A stretch of 64,000 bases of DNA. Origin: Porphyra umbilicalis (lineage: Eukaryota; Rhodophyta; Bangiophyceae; Bangiales; Bangiaceae). The position numbers were made by a program, and so were the translations under genes. This document shows positions 1 through 10,486 of this stretch, piece by piece. The notes beneath the pieces are model-generated. The model saw nothing but the letters and a program-made list of their open reading frames with translations, had not been told where the DNA came from and did not search any database. Location of the stretch: the NCBI GenBank assembly GCA_002049455.2, contig KV919058.1, positions 33,371 through 97,370 on the forward strand, given 5' to 3'. The stretch's first letter is position 1; every line of letters starts with the position of its first letter.

Positions 1-1224
1 CCAAAAGCCAAAGCCAAACGTCACGAGTGCCCAACGTGTGGCCCTGTCACTGGCTCTCCAAACGTCGATCCAAAACAAAACAGGTCACGTCTCAATCTTG
101 GGCTCCCCTGGATGCTCACTATGGGTGGGCCTCTTTTGTGGCCGACAGACCATCCATGAATGCCCGGCAAAGAATCTCGGTGGATGGCCGATCGCAATAT
201 CACTGTTTGCATGCCACGGGTCACGCTTTCCATTGGCGTAGGTTGGCTCAAAATGGAACCAGGGGTTTGCCAAACGGTTGGAGTCGCTTCCAAACAGGTC
301 TGTTTGGAGTGGCGCGCCTCCAAACGGGCCCGTTTGGAGTGGCCCTGCCGTTGAAGATCCAAAACTAGAGCAATCGCGTGCCATGGACACGAGGTCGATT
401 AGGCGACTAGAATTCCAGGCACGTGCGTGCAACACCCTGGCCTTCAGGGCGGTGGCGCGCTCGACGACGCGTCGACACCGGGCACGCCGGCTGGCTCCAT
501 GGCCGCGAGCACGCCCGGGGGCACGTACAGCCACGTTGCCGTGGCGGGGGGGGCGTGGGCCGCGGAAAGGGGTGCCGCCACCGCCACCGCAGAGGGGGCA
601 GCCCGCCGGCGTCGCGCAACGCCCACTGGCAGGACCGTCACCCCGCCGCGCAGCGCATCTGCGCGCGGCGGGCGGGGCGGCCGACACAGCGCACGGGTGG
701 GCGGGTGGAATCGACCGCCGCGCGACGGGGCGCCTCTAACCGCGCCGTTAGATGGCGTCAGCAACCGCCGACGCGCCGCCGCAACAGAAGCCGGCGCGCA
801 GGCACGATCACCCGCGGGTTATCGTGAGCGCTTCGAACCCGGAAGTCGCTGAGCGCGGTCACCGCGCGCAACTCGGGGCGGTAGAGTGACCCCTGTGGCA
901 GGACAGTCCTTCTCAGGCACGTAACTCCATTCGCTTTTAGCGTCATCGCGACCATTCCAACGCTGACACGCCCTCAGATCCCTGAGGACACGAATGCAGA
1001 CTGCCACCTCTGAAACGGAGAGCAAGTCCTGTTATACAAGTATATGTGTGCATCACTACACTTTGAGAGCACCCTGTCCCAAAGGCCAGGGAATATGTGA
1101 GGATGGTCTATTTTTGGACCGTCACACCCTAGTTTTGGATCGCATCCCAGCCACCAATGCCCGTTTGGCAAAACAGTGCCACGTTTAGGCGTTTAGGTGT
1201 TTGGATCCATTGGTGGAGACGCTC
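1..1224 (+). mobile_element. Harbinger-type MITE family H548, copy 1, left end off the window, interrupted by R1
   Basis: Bases 1-410 and 1092-1224 match, in inverted orientation, a complete 548-bp element at 26856-27403. The right end reads CCATTGGTGGAGACGCTC followed by TTA at 1225-1227, the same end and trinucleotide as the complete copy. The first bases of the window fall a few tens of bases inside the expected left end. An R1 element (414-1091) splits it, so R1 arrived later. There is no coding capacity; it is a non-autonomous DNA transposon with a TTA target site, as in PIF/Harbinger. Confidence 0.75.
414..1091 (+). mobile_element. R1 repeat element, copy 1 (678 bp)
   Basis: This is a GC-rich interspersed element seen at least six times in the window (also 11448-12158, 14456-14757, 16208-16566, 23501-24039 and 55488-56186). 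It begins TCCAGGCACGTGCGTGCAA and ends CCTAAAGGCCAGGG (here with a variant CCCAAAGG). AAT lies on both sides (411-413 and 1092-1094), as also around copy 2, suggesting a 3-bp target duplication, although the ends could equally be an ATTCC/GGAAT inverted repeat. Long ORFs on both strands are composition artefacts: no recognisable domain is present and copies differ by frame-changing indels. Confidence 0.8.
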
Positions 1225-1677
1225 TTACGATGTGCCAGTTGGTGGCTGTGGCTTTCGCCGGTGATGCCAGGTGCAATTGCACTTGGGACGCTATCGGTCC
1301 CCTGAAGCCAGGTGAGAGACGATCTGATGGACGTCCTGACATCGGTCCACCTCGGCAAACGTTTGCACTCGCAAACATGCATGCTCCATTTCTCAGCAAA
1401 GCACCATAAATTGCTGTGATCGTTCTTGCCTCCCACAGAGCCATCCAGCATGCAAATTGAATTCAAAGCACAGTCACAGCACGGTCACAGCATGCTGTAA
1501 CTTGCTGTGGAACTTGTTCGGATCCGATCATTCTTTGGCGACGCGCCATAGCTCGCTTCATGTAAGCCCAACTGTAAATCCTCGTGCATGCCCATGTGAT
1601 TATAATCATCAGCCCCGTGATGTAAATTGATTATAAGCATTAAAGTCACCATGATTATAATCAAATAAAAATTACAT

Positions 1678-1721
1678 GGCATCACTACACTTTGGCAGCA
1701 CCCTGTCCTAAAGGCCAGGGA
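1678..1721 (+). repeat. Solo right-end fragment of R1
   Basis: The string CATCACTACACTTTGGCAGC followed by the R1 terminus CCTAAAGGCCAGGGA matches the last ~44 bp of complete R1 copies. No left part is present. Confidence 0.7.
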
Positions 1722-2067
1722 AATCGATGTTTATTCCTTCAATCGGCCGACGAATCGACTTCAGTACTAAAAAGTGGACATGTATTTCCGTCTATGTCTA
1801 AAACACCACGATTGGCGCTTTTCATGCCGAGCCTTTTGTTTCGTACAACAGCTTCGCAAGTGAACTCCATGTCGTTCGGGTATGTCTTGTTCGTTACTGT
1901 ACGACGCACAGCACCAGCGGGGCTCGCGATGCGGCCGCAGTCGGCTGAGTCACTACTCGTGACGCTCAGTCCACCACATCGCCGCCGTGTGTTCAGGCGC
2001 CTTGGTGCCCCCTCCACCAAGCTCCTCTGTTGGCAACTGTCCGCCGGCCTGCCCGACAGAGCTATTC

Positions 2068-2260
2068 GTGGCCGCTCGCCGTACAGCGAGTGGACGCGTC
2101 CGACGCGGACCACGTCAGCCCCCCTTCCGCTTCCCCTCCCTCATTCGATACAGGTGTCCGCTAGTGGCCGTTCGCCGTACGGCGAGCGAACGCGTCCGAC
2201 GCGGACCGCGTCCACCCCCCTTCCGCTTCCCCTGCCTCATTCGATACAGGGGTCCGCTAC
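2068..2260. repeat. Tandem duplication, unit about 96 bp
   Basis: Two head-to-tail units begin GTGGCCGCTCGCCGTAC (2068) and GTGGCCGTTCGCCGTAC (2164). Each continues through GCGTCCGACGCGGACC and a pyrimidine-rich tail ending ATTCGATACAGG. The units differ by scattered substitutions only. Confidence 0.8.
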
Positions 2261-2894
2261 ACAATTGATCTGACGCATATGTGTCTCGGGAAAACACGCG
2301 AGGGTGCGGAGCCTTCCCTGCGCCGCGCCCACATGGTACGTGCGCCGACTCCACGCCACCCCCATTCCCGCCTGTGCGGGAAACCATTGTGGGAGGGAGT
2401 GCAATGAAAACCAAAAAAGACGCATCAGCACCGTCGGTAATCCCCTTTGCGTACCGCGGCCGACTGGCGCCGAGCAGGGGGCTACCCCGCTCCTGACAGA
2501 CGGCGGCCACTGAAAGAGCGGACAGCACCGGCCGTGACTTTGCCAGCATCAATGCCTACGCCGTGACGGCGAAGTGGGCTGGCTGAGGGGGCGCAATCGG
2601 GGTACGTGGGCGCCTCGGCGGACGCCGCGCCGCACCGCTGGCATCCACAGCTGTAGCACTTGCCAGGCCCGACAAGGGCGGCCGGCCGTGGCGAGGGGGT
2701 CGGCCACCGCGGACGGTCGTCGGTCGGTCAGCGCTGTTGCCAAACACCAGAGGTCTGGCGATGCAAGGCTCCCCACGGGCGTCCCTACGCCCCCCCTGTT
2801 TGCGTGATGCCGGCGCTGCTGGGGGCGTGCGCGGCGGCACCACCCACGCGGTGAGGCGACAGCCGAGGTCCACCCACGGGCGCCGCCCCATGAG

Positions 2895-2900
2895 TATAAA
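2895..2900 (+). promoter_or_regulatory. TATA box of the PAN-like gene
   Basis: TATAAA (in GAGTATAAAAAGG) lies about 175 bp upstream of the ATG at 3074, leaving room for a 5' UTR of roughly 145 bp. The 5' UTR is C-rich and free of upstream features. Confidence 0.6.
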
Positions 2901-3073
2901 AAGGCAGCGCGGGTGGCCATGTGGGGCGCCCACATACTGGCCATCCACCACCACCACCCACCCCACTGGCACTGCTACTGCCCACCCACCCCCCGTCGCC
3001 CACCGCCAAGTACGAGCGCGTCGTCTCCCTCTGTCGCTGCGCGTCTCTCCCTCCGCCCGCTCTCTCCGCCGCC

Positions 3074-3406
3074 ATGGCACCGTCCGCCCGCTCCTTTGTC
3101 GGCGTCCTCCGCCTGATGGTGGCCGTTGCCGTCGCAGTAGTTGCTGTCATGGCGTGCCCCACCTCGGCGTTCCGCTGGGAAATCGGCTCAGGTGGCCGCG
3201 TCTACTACGCCCTCGACTGCGACTTTAACGGCAACGACTTGGTGCGCTCCTTGACGAGGGGCGAAGACTGTGGCGGCTTGTGCGCCAGCACGAGTGGCTG
3301 CACCCACTTTACGTGGAACCTCGGCAACTGCTTCCTGAAGAAGGGGGGGATCCGCTTCAGTGATGCCACCTACTACAAGGGCGCGGTGTGCGGCAAGCGC
3401 CGCTGA
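3074..3406 (+). CDS. Small secreted PAN/Apple-like domain protein
   Basis: This is a predicted 110-residue protein. The start is the ATG at 3074 in a good Kozak context (GCCGCCATGG); the frame is open further upstream but without a better start. Residues 1-34 form a signal peptide with a long hydrophobic core (VLRLMVAVAVAVVAVMA), so the product is probably secreted or displayed at the wall. The mature part is one PAN/Apple-like module: YALDCDFNGNDL, then DCGGLCASTSGCTHFTW, NCFLKKG and a final Cys, the spacing seen in DCG..C..T.GCTHF PAN modules. Such modules bind protein or carbohydrate in other systems; the ligand here is unknown. The second gene of this type lies at 7939-9222. The family is recognised from its motif; the function is inferred only. 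Confidence 0.75.
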   Translation: MAPSARSFVGVLRLMVAVAVAVVAVMACPTSAFRWEIGSGGRVYYALDCDFNGNDLVRSLTRGEDCGGLCASTSGCTHFTWNLGNCFLKKGGIRFSDATYYKGAVCGKRR

Positions 3407-4372
3407 TGGACTCCCAACGCCACGGGGGGGGGGGGGGAGGGCTCGTTGGCGGCTGCCTGGGAGGAAGTGCCCGAGTTTGGAGGCCGTGCCGGTGCGGGTC
3501 ACCTGCGTGCGGCGGGCGGGGCGCCGCTGGGTGGGGTGGGCGGGGTGTGCTTGGCTTTGTGGAAGGGCTATGTGTAGCGTGACGGTGACGTATGTAGGGG
3601 GCGGGGTCGACCCCCAGACCGCAGTGGCGGCTGGGGCAACACACCGCCCCGCGGTAGCGGTAAACGGTCGTACCACTCGCTGCGCCCACCAAACCGGTGG
3701 GCGGGGGCGGCACGGCGGTTTCCAATCCAAGACGGCGCCGCCGCGCACGCACCCGCGGCGGCTGCGGCGGCTGCGCACCGCATCGGCCGCTGGGCGCACC
3801 GGCCAGAAAAAAGGAGACGGTGGGCGCCCGCGCACCGCGCGCGCTGCGCGTCGCGCCGCAAGCGCCCGCAGCGCGGGCGGCCGCACCCCCGCGCGCCCGC
3901 GCGGCGCGCCGCGACGGCGGCGGAAAAAAAAAAAGAACAGTGTCCTTTCCGCAATAGAAATCGCCGACCAAACGGCGCCCTACAAAAAAAAAAAAAAACA
4001 TGGACGTCCGTCGCCCTCGGTGCCGTTGCGCGCGCTGCCGCCGCCCGCGCCGCGCCGCCACCCCCGCCGGGCGCGCGCAGAGCCCCCCGCCGCGGCACGC
4101 CGCCGCGCCCGCCGCCCGCGCCAGCGTCGGCGTCCGCGGCGGGTGCCCCCCCCCTCCCCCCTCCCCGCGCGGCGACCCTGAGGGCCGCCCCCCCCCCCCC
4201 CGCCGCGCACGGTCGCCGCCGCCGCCGCCGCCCCGCGTCGGCCGCCTCGGCGCACGGCGGCGGTCGCGCCGTCGCCGCCGCCGCAGCCGCCGCCGCCGCC
4301 GCGGCGCCCTCCCCCGCCGCGCGGGGGCGGCCGGCGAACAGACCGACGGCGCCGCGCGCGGCACCCCCGCCG

Positions 4373-4403
<31 letters not shown>

Positions 4404-4445
4404 ACCGCGCGCGGCGGCGGTGGGCGCGCCCCCAGCGCCACGACC

Positions 4446-4477
<32 letters not shown>

Positions 4478-4937
4478 CGCCACACGCCACCCCCCCCCCC
4501 CGCGTCGTGCGCCGCTGCTGCCGAGCGGGGGCGGCCGCTGCCGCCCGCTGCCTATCGCGTCGGCGGCGGCGGCGGGCGCGCGCGCCCGCCGTCTGTCTGG
4601 CCGGGACCGTTGCGGGCGCGGCGGGGGCGCACCACCGCCGTCGGCCGCCCCGCCGCCCGTGCGCGCGACGGGCGCGGCAGGCGGCGGCCGCCGCCGCGCG
4701 GCCGCCGAGCGCCGGAGGCCGCTGAAGGGGACACACCTGCAGCGGGCGCTCCGCCAGCAGAAAACGTGTGGGATTCATGGAGTAAAAGAACGTACCCATT
4801 CCGGAGAACGGAACGGCGATTTGACCAAAGGCGTGCCGTCCCCAGAGTACCGTCAGATCAAGTGGTTTTCGGCCTCGCCGAGGACTTGCAGTCAGGAAGA
4901 GTTTCCCTCCGACACCTGTGTGACATTCCAGATACTA
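3407..4937. other. Extremely GC-rich spacer with CCG repeats
   Basis: No supported gene is seen. About 3690-4720 is dominated by CCG/GCC runs and C or G homopolymers, which keep several frames open on both strands and give Arg/Ala/Pro-only translations. Two A-runs (near 3927 and 3986) stand out in this background. Confidence 0.6.
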
Positions 4938-5565
4938 TGGTGCGTGTCCCAAAAATGAGACATGCGCGTTTTCTGAAGGACTGACACATCACTGCACGGG
5001 GGCAGGCGGCGTGGGGTACGAGAAAATTCTCGACTGACCTCCATGGAAAGAGCCTCTCCCGACGCGTGCTTGGCTGACAACTCCCTAATACCCGCCTGTG
5101 GGCCCTGTTCTGTGGACCTCTCAGATAGCCCCGATCTTGGAGCCAGTTTTTTTCAGGTTCTTGGGGTTAAAGGTTTGCACCGCCAAAGCTCATGTGCTAA
5201 CTGGAGCTTCGATGAGGGGTGTCCTAAATCGTGTTTTCCTCACAGGGGGCTACATGGAGGTCTTTTTCACGTTTTTATTGGTAAGGTGGTGCCCTTTTCT
5301 TCGTGCACAAATTGTCAGCACATGCCTGCTCTAGTATCTGTGCATTTGATTGGGCCGCGTGATCGTCACCTGTCGAAGTTGCAATGAATGACACTTTCCC
5401 CCATGACACGTCAGGATGTGCCGCCTCTGCTCACACTGTCAGGGGCTGTTCTGGAAGCACAGTGGGACCGAGTGGGTCACATTACATTATCGGACCGTTG
5501 CAGAAGGCCAGTGGGCCGAGAAAAAAAGAAAAAACCGCCATGTCTGATTTTTGGGACACGCACCA
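4938..5565. mobile_element. MITE family M628, copy 1 (628 bp)
   Basis: The element is flanked by TA at 4936-4937 and 5566-5567. Its terminal inverted repeats begin TGGTGCGTGTCCCAAAAA and extend through ATGAGACAT. Two further copies (10487-11288 and 12180-12807) share nearly all bases. Removing the nested element from copy 2 makes all three exactly 628 bp. There is no coding capacity, so it is a non-autonomous Tc1/mariner-like element; its mobilising transposase is not evident in the window. Confidence 0.92.
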
Positions 5566-6388
5566 TAGCCAATGCGTTTTGAGCTTAATAGAGCAACTCG
5601 CTTGTCCGTGGTTTAGCCTCTCGCTCGTCTCCTTCCCCAGCTTCCTTCGCCCCCCCTCCTTCCCCCTTCCTCCCCGCTTTTTGTTTTTGGGCCATCGTGC
5701 CTGATCTGCATACTGTCTTGTGCTTTATCGAAGTATCCCTCGGCCCCCCTCACTCCCGCTCAGCGGCGACCGTGCCAGACAGCACTAATGTTGCCCCCCG
5801 CCGCAGCTCTCCGTCCCCACCCCTCCCCCACCTCTGCCCCCACAACCCCCACCACTACAACCAGCACAGCCGTAGTCATACGTGATCAGAGTCACAAAGG
5901 GAGCCGGGCAGCAAGAATTGCGGACGATCGGCAACGGGGGGGACGAGGAGGGTGTTGCAGGAGGGGAGAGACGGAGAACACTGGTGTTCAGCGTGGGTGT
6001 GGGATTCTCCCGGCATGACGAACACACATGGCGAGGTGACTGGGGGGCGGGCTGTTGCCACTCGTGAGGTCCCGAAGAATTCGGGTTTTTCGCTATGCTC
6101 TGGCGCGCGAACCGCTGGAACACACCGACCATTGGCCGCTCCATGAATTGGAGGGGCCACTCACAAGGCGCCACGAATCCTGTCGACAACGCCATACTAC
6201 TGGGGATGGCTCGAATCCTACATGCTCTTGAGGAGCTATCTGGCAGTAGAGAAGCGCCAACAAGCGCCATGCAAGAAAAAAACACATTGGGAGAATGCCC
6301 CTGAGTTTCTTGTTCACCTGTGAAAGAGGTTGCAAAAAAATACGAGGCACAGTCGTGTCGCGGCCGTCGATGTCCGTCTCGCGTCTTG

Positions 6389-6715
6389 CTATCTGAGGAA
6401 GCACAATCGGTTGTATTCATGACGACTGTCAGCCGGCGATTCTAGGCTTCTTATTGGCCCTTTCGGACGGCGCTGAGAGTGGCTCCGCCGACAGACCGGC
6501 GGACCCCGCCTCGACGGATCCGTCCCGAGCGCGCGCGCGACGAGGCCCTCAGAGAAGCCCAGCTGCCGCGCCGCCTGTCTCACCGCCATCTCACGCGCGC
6601 GCAGCAGAGATAGCCAGCTGTCCAGCAGTACCTCCTGGTCTTTGGTGAGACCGCGGGTAGGCTGGGCCATGACGGGCTGCCCACGGCGGGCAGTGTGCTG
6701 GCCGCCTGGAGCCAT
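6389..6715 (-). pseudogene. Possible transposase N-terminal helix-turn-helix fragment
   Basis: An ORF from the ATG at 6715 contains RGLTKDQEVLLDSWLSLL followed by AVRQAARQLGFSEGLVARAL, a helix-turn-helix pattern like the N-terminal DNA-binding part of Tc1/pogo-type transposases. A basic tail follows and the ORF stops after about 108 residues with no DDE domain. It may be a deletion derivative of a transposon. The assignment rests on pattern only and could be chance in a GC-rich stretch. Confidence 0.3.
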
Positions 6716-7204
6716 GGTGTCCAAAAGCACAGGGCAACGAGTGTGCGCCACACGCAGGTGGGTGGGGAAGTGAGAGGAGCCAAGGGAGGGGGGGGAAAGG
6801 AAGGAAAACTGCGGCATGCCGCACTCGCTGGAGCAGAGACGACGGTCGTGGCCACAACGGCGGATGATATGGGGCTCCACCTGCGCCTTGTCGAGCCAAC
6901 TGGACCCCAGCGGTCGGACCTCAGAGGGACGGGAGGCACGTCTGTCTCTCCTCTGAACTGGGGCCAGCCGACCGCCTGGGGAGGCTGGCTTCTGTCGTGT
7001 TGAGAACGAGACAGAAGGACGTCGGCGTGCTCATGCAGTCACATGAACAGCACGTCTGTGTCCGTGGAGGACGCAATACGGATGAGTGCGACGCAAAACC
7101 AAGTGCAACCGCAGCGGGAGACGTCAGGCAGTCTCATGAGCCCTTGATATGGCCGAATCAGCGACGCTCATGGTGACTTTTGTCTCTGTCATGAGCGACA
7201 TCGG

Positions 7205-7545
7205 GGTTTGGGCGGGCGTCGTCGTGGACGTCGTCGTGGGAGGGGGAGCCGTCATCGTGGGCGGGTAGGGCGTCGTCGTAGGCGGGTGGGTCATCGTCGT
7301 GGGCGTTGTCGTGGGCGAGCGGGGTGTCGTCGTGAGCGTCGTCGTGGGCGAGAGGGTGTCCTCTTGAGCGGGGGGGGCGTTGTCCTGGGCGGCGAGGGCG
7401 CCGTCGTGGGCGGGGGGAGCGTCGTCGTGCGCGAGGGGGGCATCGTCGGGGGCGGGGGGGGTCATCGTCGTGGGGCGGGGGGGGCGTCGCCGTGGGGCGG
7501 GGGGGGCGTCGTCGTGAGGCCGTCGTCGTCGCCGATGATGGTGCA
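7205..7545. repeat. GTCGTCGTGGGCG minisatellite
   Basis: This is a degenerate tandem array built on GTCGTCGTGGGCG with interspersed GGGGGG blocks. On the minus strand it would read as PT/PH/DD repeats in two frames, but nothing marks either frame as coding. Confidence 0.7.
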
Positions 7546-7938
7546 CCGCTCTGCGTCAAAAACTCACCTGCGTTTGGCCGGACAACTAAAACTTGAAGAG
7601 AAAAGGACGACTTACGTGACGGTATGAAAATTATATTTGAATATGAAAGTACCCCTTGTGTTCGTGTTCCTGTTCGGATCGGCCAAAATTGGGCATCCTG
7701 CAATATTTCTTGTGAAGAGCCTGTTGAAGCGCTCCGTTCAGTCTCCAGTCCACGAAATCTCGCTCGAACACATCGGAATCGCCGCTGTAAGGGGGCCCCG
7801 TGATTTGTCACACTCTCCAGGATTGCGTACACTCCCAGTATGGCGTTGGCGGGCCCCGCGGCTGGGCTCGCTCTAAACAAGAACAGTTGCTCCCCTGCGT
7901 GGCCTACCCCCCCCCCCCCCCCCCCCCCGCGTGCCACC

Positions 7939-9222
7939 TCAAAGGCGGTCGCGGAGCACCCCCCCCAGCCACGGCGAGTCGCGCATAAAGCTGCCCGCCT
8001 TGGTCGGCGGGTCCCCGCCCCCCTCCCACCGCTTCAACCAACACTGCAGATGGCGGGGCGACAGCGCCCCAAAGCCCCACACCCACACGTTGCAGTCGGC
8101 GGCCGCGCGGCACGCCGCCGCGCAGGCGGTGCAGTCGCCCTTTTTGTGCCCGTCGCCGGCCACCAGCACCCGCCCGTCAAAGTCGGCCGCCCACACGCCC
8201 GGGCACGCCGTTGCCTCGGCGGCGGGGAGCACGCCCGACACCCACGGCGACGGACCGCCGGGCGGCGGCGGCGCGGCCGCCGGCGGGGCGCCGCCGCCAC
8301 GCGCCTTTAGCCAACACTGGCGGTGGCGCGCGGGCACTGCCGCGTCGGCGCCCCACACCCACGTCGTGCAGCCGGGCATGCGCACGCAACCGACGCGGCA
8401 CGCCGCGCAGGTGGGGGTGGAAAAGGTGTCCCCGTTGGTGAGCACCCACCCGCCCGCGTCGCCGGGAGTGGCCTTGACCCGCGCGGGGCAAGCCGCCGTC
8501 AGGGGCGGCGCCCCCCCCGCCGCCGCAACGGGCGCGGACTGGATGGCGTCTGAGGAGATGCCGTGGTTGCCCCCACAAATGAGCGACGCCGTCGCGACGA
8601 CGCGCGCGCCGGGCGGGAAGGCCGACGCTGGCACCGTCACGCCCGCCTGGCGCTTGGGCAGCCCTGCGACGGTGCCGACGCCGCGGAGCGACGCGCCCGG
8701 CGGCCTTCCGTCGACGCGTGCAGTGACGAGGAGCCACCCGTCGGTCGGCGCCGCCGCCACCCACCGCCCCGTCGTGCCCGCCGGCAGCACCGGCGGGGGC
8801 GTCGCCACCCACACGGGCGGGGGCATGGTCACAGTGTCCCACACGGACGGCGCCGACGTGACGCACCCGTCGGCGTTGCACGCGCGGAGGCGGTAGCGGA
8901 CGGTAAAGCCATAGACGGGGCACCCGATGGGGGCCGTCAAGGAGGGTCCGACGCTCCCGACCACGTCCTCCCACCCTTCGGGGTGGTACGACCACGCGCG
9001 TTGCCACTGGAGGGTGGTGCCGCCGCTCGCGGCGGCGGTGATGGTCACGTCGGACCCGACCGCGCCGGCAATTTTCGCGGGGGGTTGCCGCGTAATGACG
9101 GGGGGGGCCCCCGCCGCGGCGGTCGCGCACGCCGACGCGACGGCGACGGCGGCGGCGACGGCGGCGAGGAGGGTGGGGGAGACACGCGCCGGGCGGCGGG
9201 GCGGGGCGCAACGGCCACCCAT
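7939..9222 (-). CDS. Secreted Ig-like plus two PAN/Apple-like domain protein
   Basis: This is a predicted 427-residue protein starting at the ATG at 9222 (ACCATGGGT). The open frame extends further upstream but without hydrophobic or domain content. Residues 13-38 are a signal peptide (TLLAAVAAAVAVASACATA). Residues about 41-130 resemble an Ig-like fold (VITRQPPAKIAGAVGSDVTI ... LQWQRAW). Two PAN/Apple-like modules follow: CAACRVGCVRMPGCTTWVWG ... QCWLK, and CTACAAACRAAADCNVWVWG ... QCWLK. The two modules match each other and, more loosely, the small protein at 3074-3406. A secreted or wall-associated binding protein is inferred. Just upstream, CCTCCCCTTGCAG looks like a splice acceptor, so a 5' UTR intron is likely. 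Confidence 0.75.
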   Translation of the reverse strand: MGGRCAPPRRPARVSPTLLAAVAAAVAVASACATAAAGAPPVITRQPPAKIAGAVGSDVTITAAASGGTTLQWQRAWSYHPEGWEDVVGSVGPSLTAPIGCPVYGFTVRYRLRACNADGCVTSAPSVWDTVTMPPPVWVATPPPVLPAGTTGRWVAAAPTDGWLLVTARVDGRPPGASLRGVGTVAGLPKRQAGVTVPASAFPPGARVVATASLICGGNHGISSDAIQSAPVAAAGGAPPLTAACPARVKATPGDAGGWVLTNGDTFSTPTCAACRVGCVRMPGCTTWVWGADAAVPARHRQCWLKARGGGAPPAAAPPPPGGPSPWVSGVLPAAEATACPGVWAADFDGRVLVAGDGHKKGDCTACAAACRAAADCNVWVWGFGALSPRHLQCWLKRWEGGGDPPTKAGSFMRDSPWLGGVLRDRL

Positions 9223-9887
9223 GGTCACGGGGGTGGGGGTGGGGAGCCCCACAGCCGCTGCAAGGGGAGGAACACAGAAGCTTAAGCAGAGAGGGGAGGG
9301 GGGGGGGGAAGCGAGCGGCCGACGGGGAGCAAAGCGCGAGCAAAGAGGACACGACCGGCGCGGGTCAGGAGACGTGAACTGGGGCGGATGCCCACCTCCA
9401 CGGCGCCGTGCGGCTCTGCGACCCGCCGTGAGGGACACCACCACCGCCACCGAGCAGCGGTTAAAACGTCACCACGGCGGCGCCCTCCTCCCCCCCCCCA
9501 CGCGCCGTGCCGCGGCGCCGCCGCCGCCCCCGCCTCTGCCGGCGCCGCCCCCGTGCGGCGCCGCACCGGCGGCGTCCCCGCGTGCCGCGCCGTGCCCGTC
9601 GGGGGCCAACCCCCCGCGCCGCCGCCCCCGCCCGGCGCGTCGGGGCGGGCGGCGGCAACGGGGCGCCGCGCCGCCGGCGCCACGGCCGACGGAGCGCCAG
9701 GCCTTCCAGCACCAACGCCGCGCGCGCGGGCGGGGGCGCCAAAGAAGCGTTGCCACGTGGTGCACTGTCAGCTGTCGCGAGAGAGGGACACAACGGGCCG
9801 CATGCGGCCGGGCGTTGGTGGGGCCGCGCCGGCCCTGCGGCGCGGGGGCGGTCCGCATTTGCCAAGCCGCCGCGGTCCGAACTTTGG
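9223..9887. other. Upstream region of the Ig/PAN gene
   Basis: On the minus strand, CTGCTTAAG and CCTCCCCTTGCAG (ending near 9258) look like a branch point and acceptor of a 5' UTR intron. The rest (about 9360-9880) is very GC-rich, with overlapping ORFs lacking domains. No TATA box was found. Confidence 0.4.
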
Positions 9888-9961
9888 TACAGTCAATATC
9901 CGCTTAGTTATCACCCTTGCGCACTTTTGTGTCAGCGTTTTCACATTCTCTGTGACAGATA

Positions 9962-10484
9962 TTGCTGATTTCCGAATTTTGACCTGGTGGACAGAGACTG
10001 ACTTGCGGACCAACTCTCTCCACCAATCAGATACACTCTAGGGACGGACTCTGTGCTCCTGCTTGCTTATTGTCGTTGCGCCAAAAAGTGGAGAGTCCAG
10101 GCCTAACCAAGAGGTGCTTTTCTGCGTTTGATTGGCCCAGACATCGATCGGCTTGACTGGGGCCTCTCCAGCTTTTGGCGTAACGACCATATATGTGCCC
10201 ATACAGCCTGGAAATCAACATCAGCTCCTCATTTTTTCTGCACTTCTGGCCAGGAGACAGAAGAAAATCTCAAGATCTCGCGTGGGCAGCTTGCTCCGTG
10301 CCAAAAAAAATGCGGATCAAGGGGCAAAAAACAGTGGGTTCCGCTGGATGCAAAGTCCTGGCACCGACTACGGGCTTTCTATTGGCTTCGATGCCATCCT
10401 ATTGTCGTTTTAGACCAATAGATTGCTTTTATTCACAGTCAGTCTCTGTCTCTGTCCCCCTTGACAAAATTCGGGGATCAGCAA
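9962..10484. mobile_element. MITE family L, copy 1 (523 bp with insert)
   Basis: TA lies at 9960-9961 and 10485-10486. The inverted termini read TTGCTGATTTCCGAATTTTG and, from the right, TTGCTGATCCCCGAATTTTG. Copy 2 (48513-48911) has the same ends and body but lacks a block corresponding to 10070-10189, showing a nested insertion here. The right-hand TA was then used as target by M628 copy 2. Confidence 0.88.
10070..10189. mobile_element. Small MITE S120, copy 1, nested in L
   Basis: A 120-bp block is present in L copy 1 and absent at the same place in L copy 2. TA lies on each side (10068-10069, 10190-10191). Its ends are inverted: TTGTCGTTGCGCCAAAAAG and, from the right, TGGTCGTTACGCCAAAAGC. 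A second copy lies at 49016-49135 in the opposite orientation. Confidence 0.85.
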
Positions 10485-10486
10485 TA

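Larger units (their letters stand above)
1228..2894. other. Intergenic stretch with repeat remnants
   Basis: No convincing gene is seen. A 44-bp remnant of the R1 right end lies at 1678-1721. Two copies of the palindrome TGATTATAATCA lie near 1597 and 1650 in an AT-rich patch. A tandem duplication occupies about 2068-2260. ORFs here lack recognisable domains. Confidence 0.6.
5568..7938. other. Intergenic region with a transposase-like fragment and a minisatellite
   Basis: Apart from the helix-turn-helix fragment (6389-6715) and the GTCGTCGTGGGCG minisatellite (about 7205-7545), no gene can be supported. A C-run of about 19 bases ends just before the stop of the Ig/PAN gene. Confidence 0.5.

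Noticed and set aside
423-852. ORFs of 130-150 codons repeated wherever R1 occurs
   Set aside because: They are shared only because the DNA repeat is shared. Copies differ by frame-changing indels and no domain is visible.
3690-4725. Several overlapping ORFs of 150-480 codons on both strands
   Set aside because: They result from CCG/GCC repeats and homopolymers. The translations are almost only Arg, Ala, Pro and Gly, with no domain, and equal-length ORFs exist in opposing frames.
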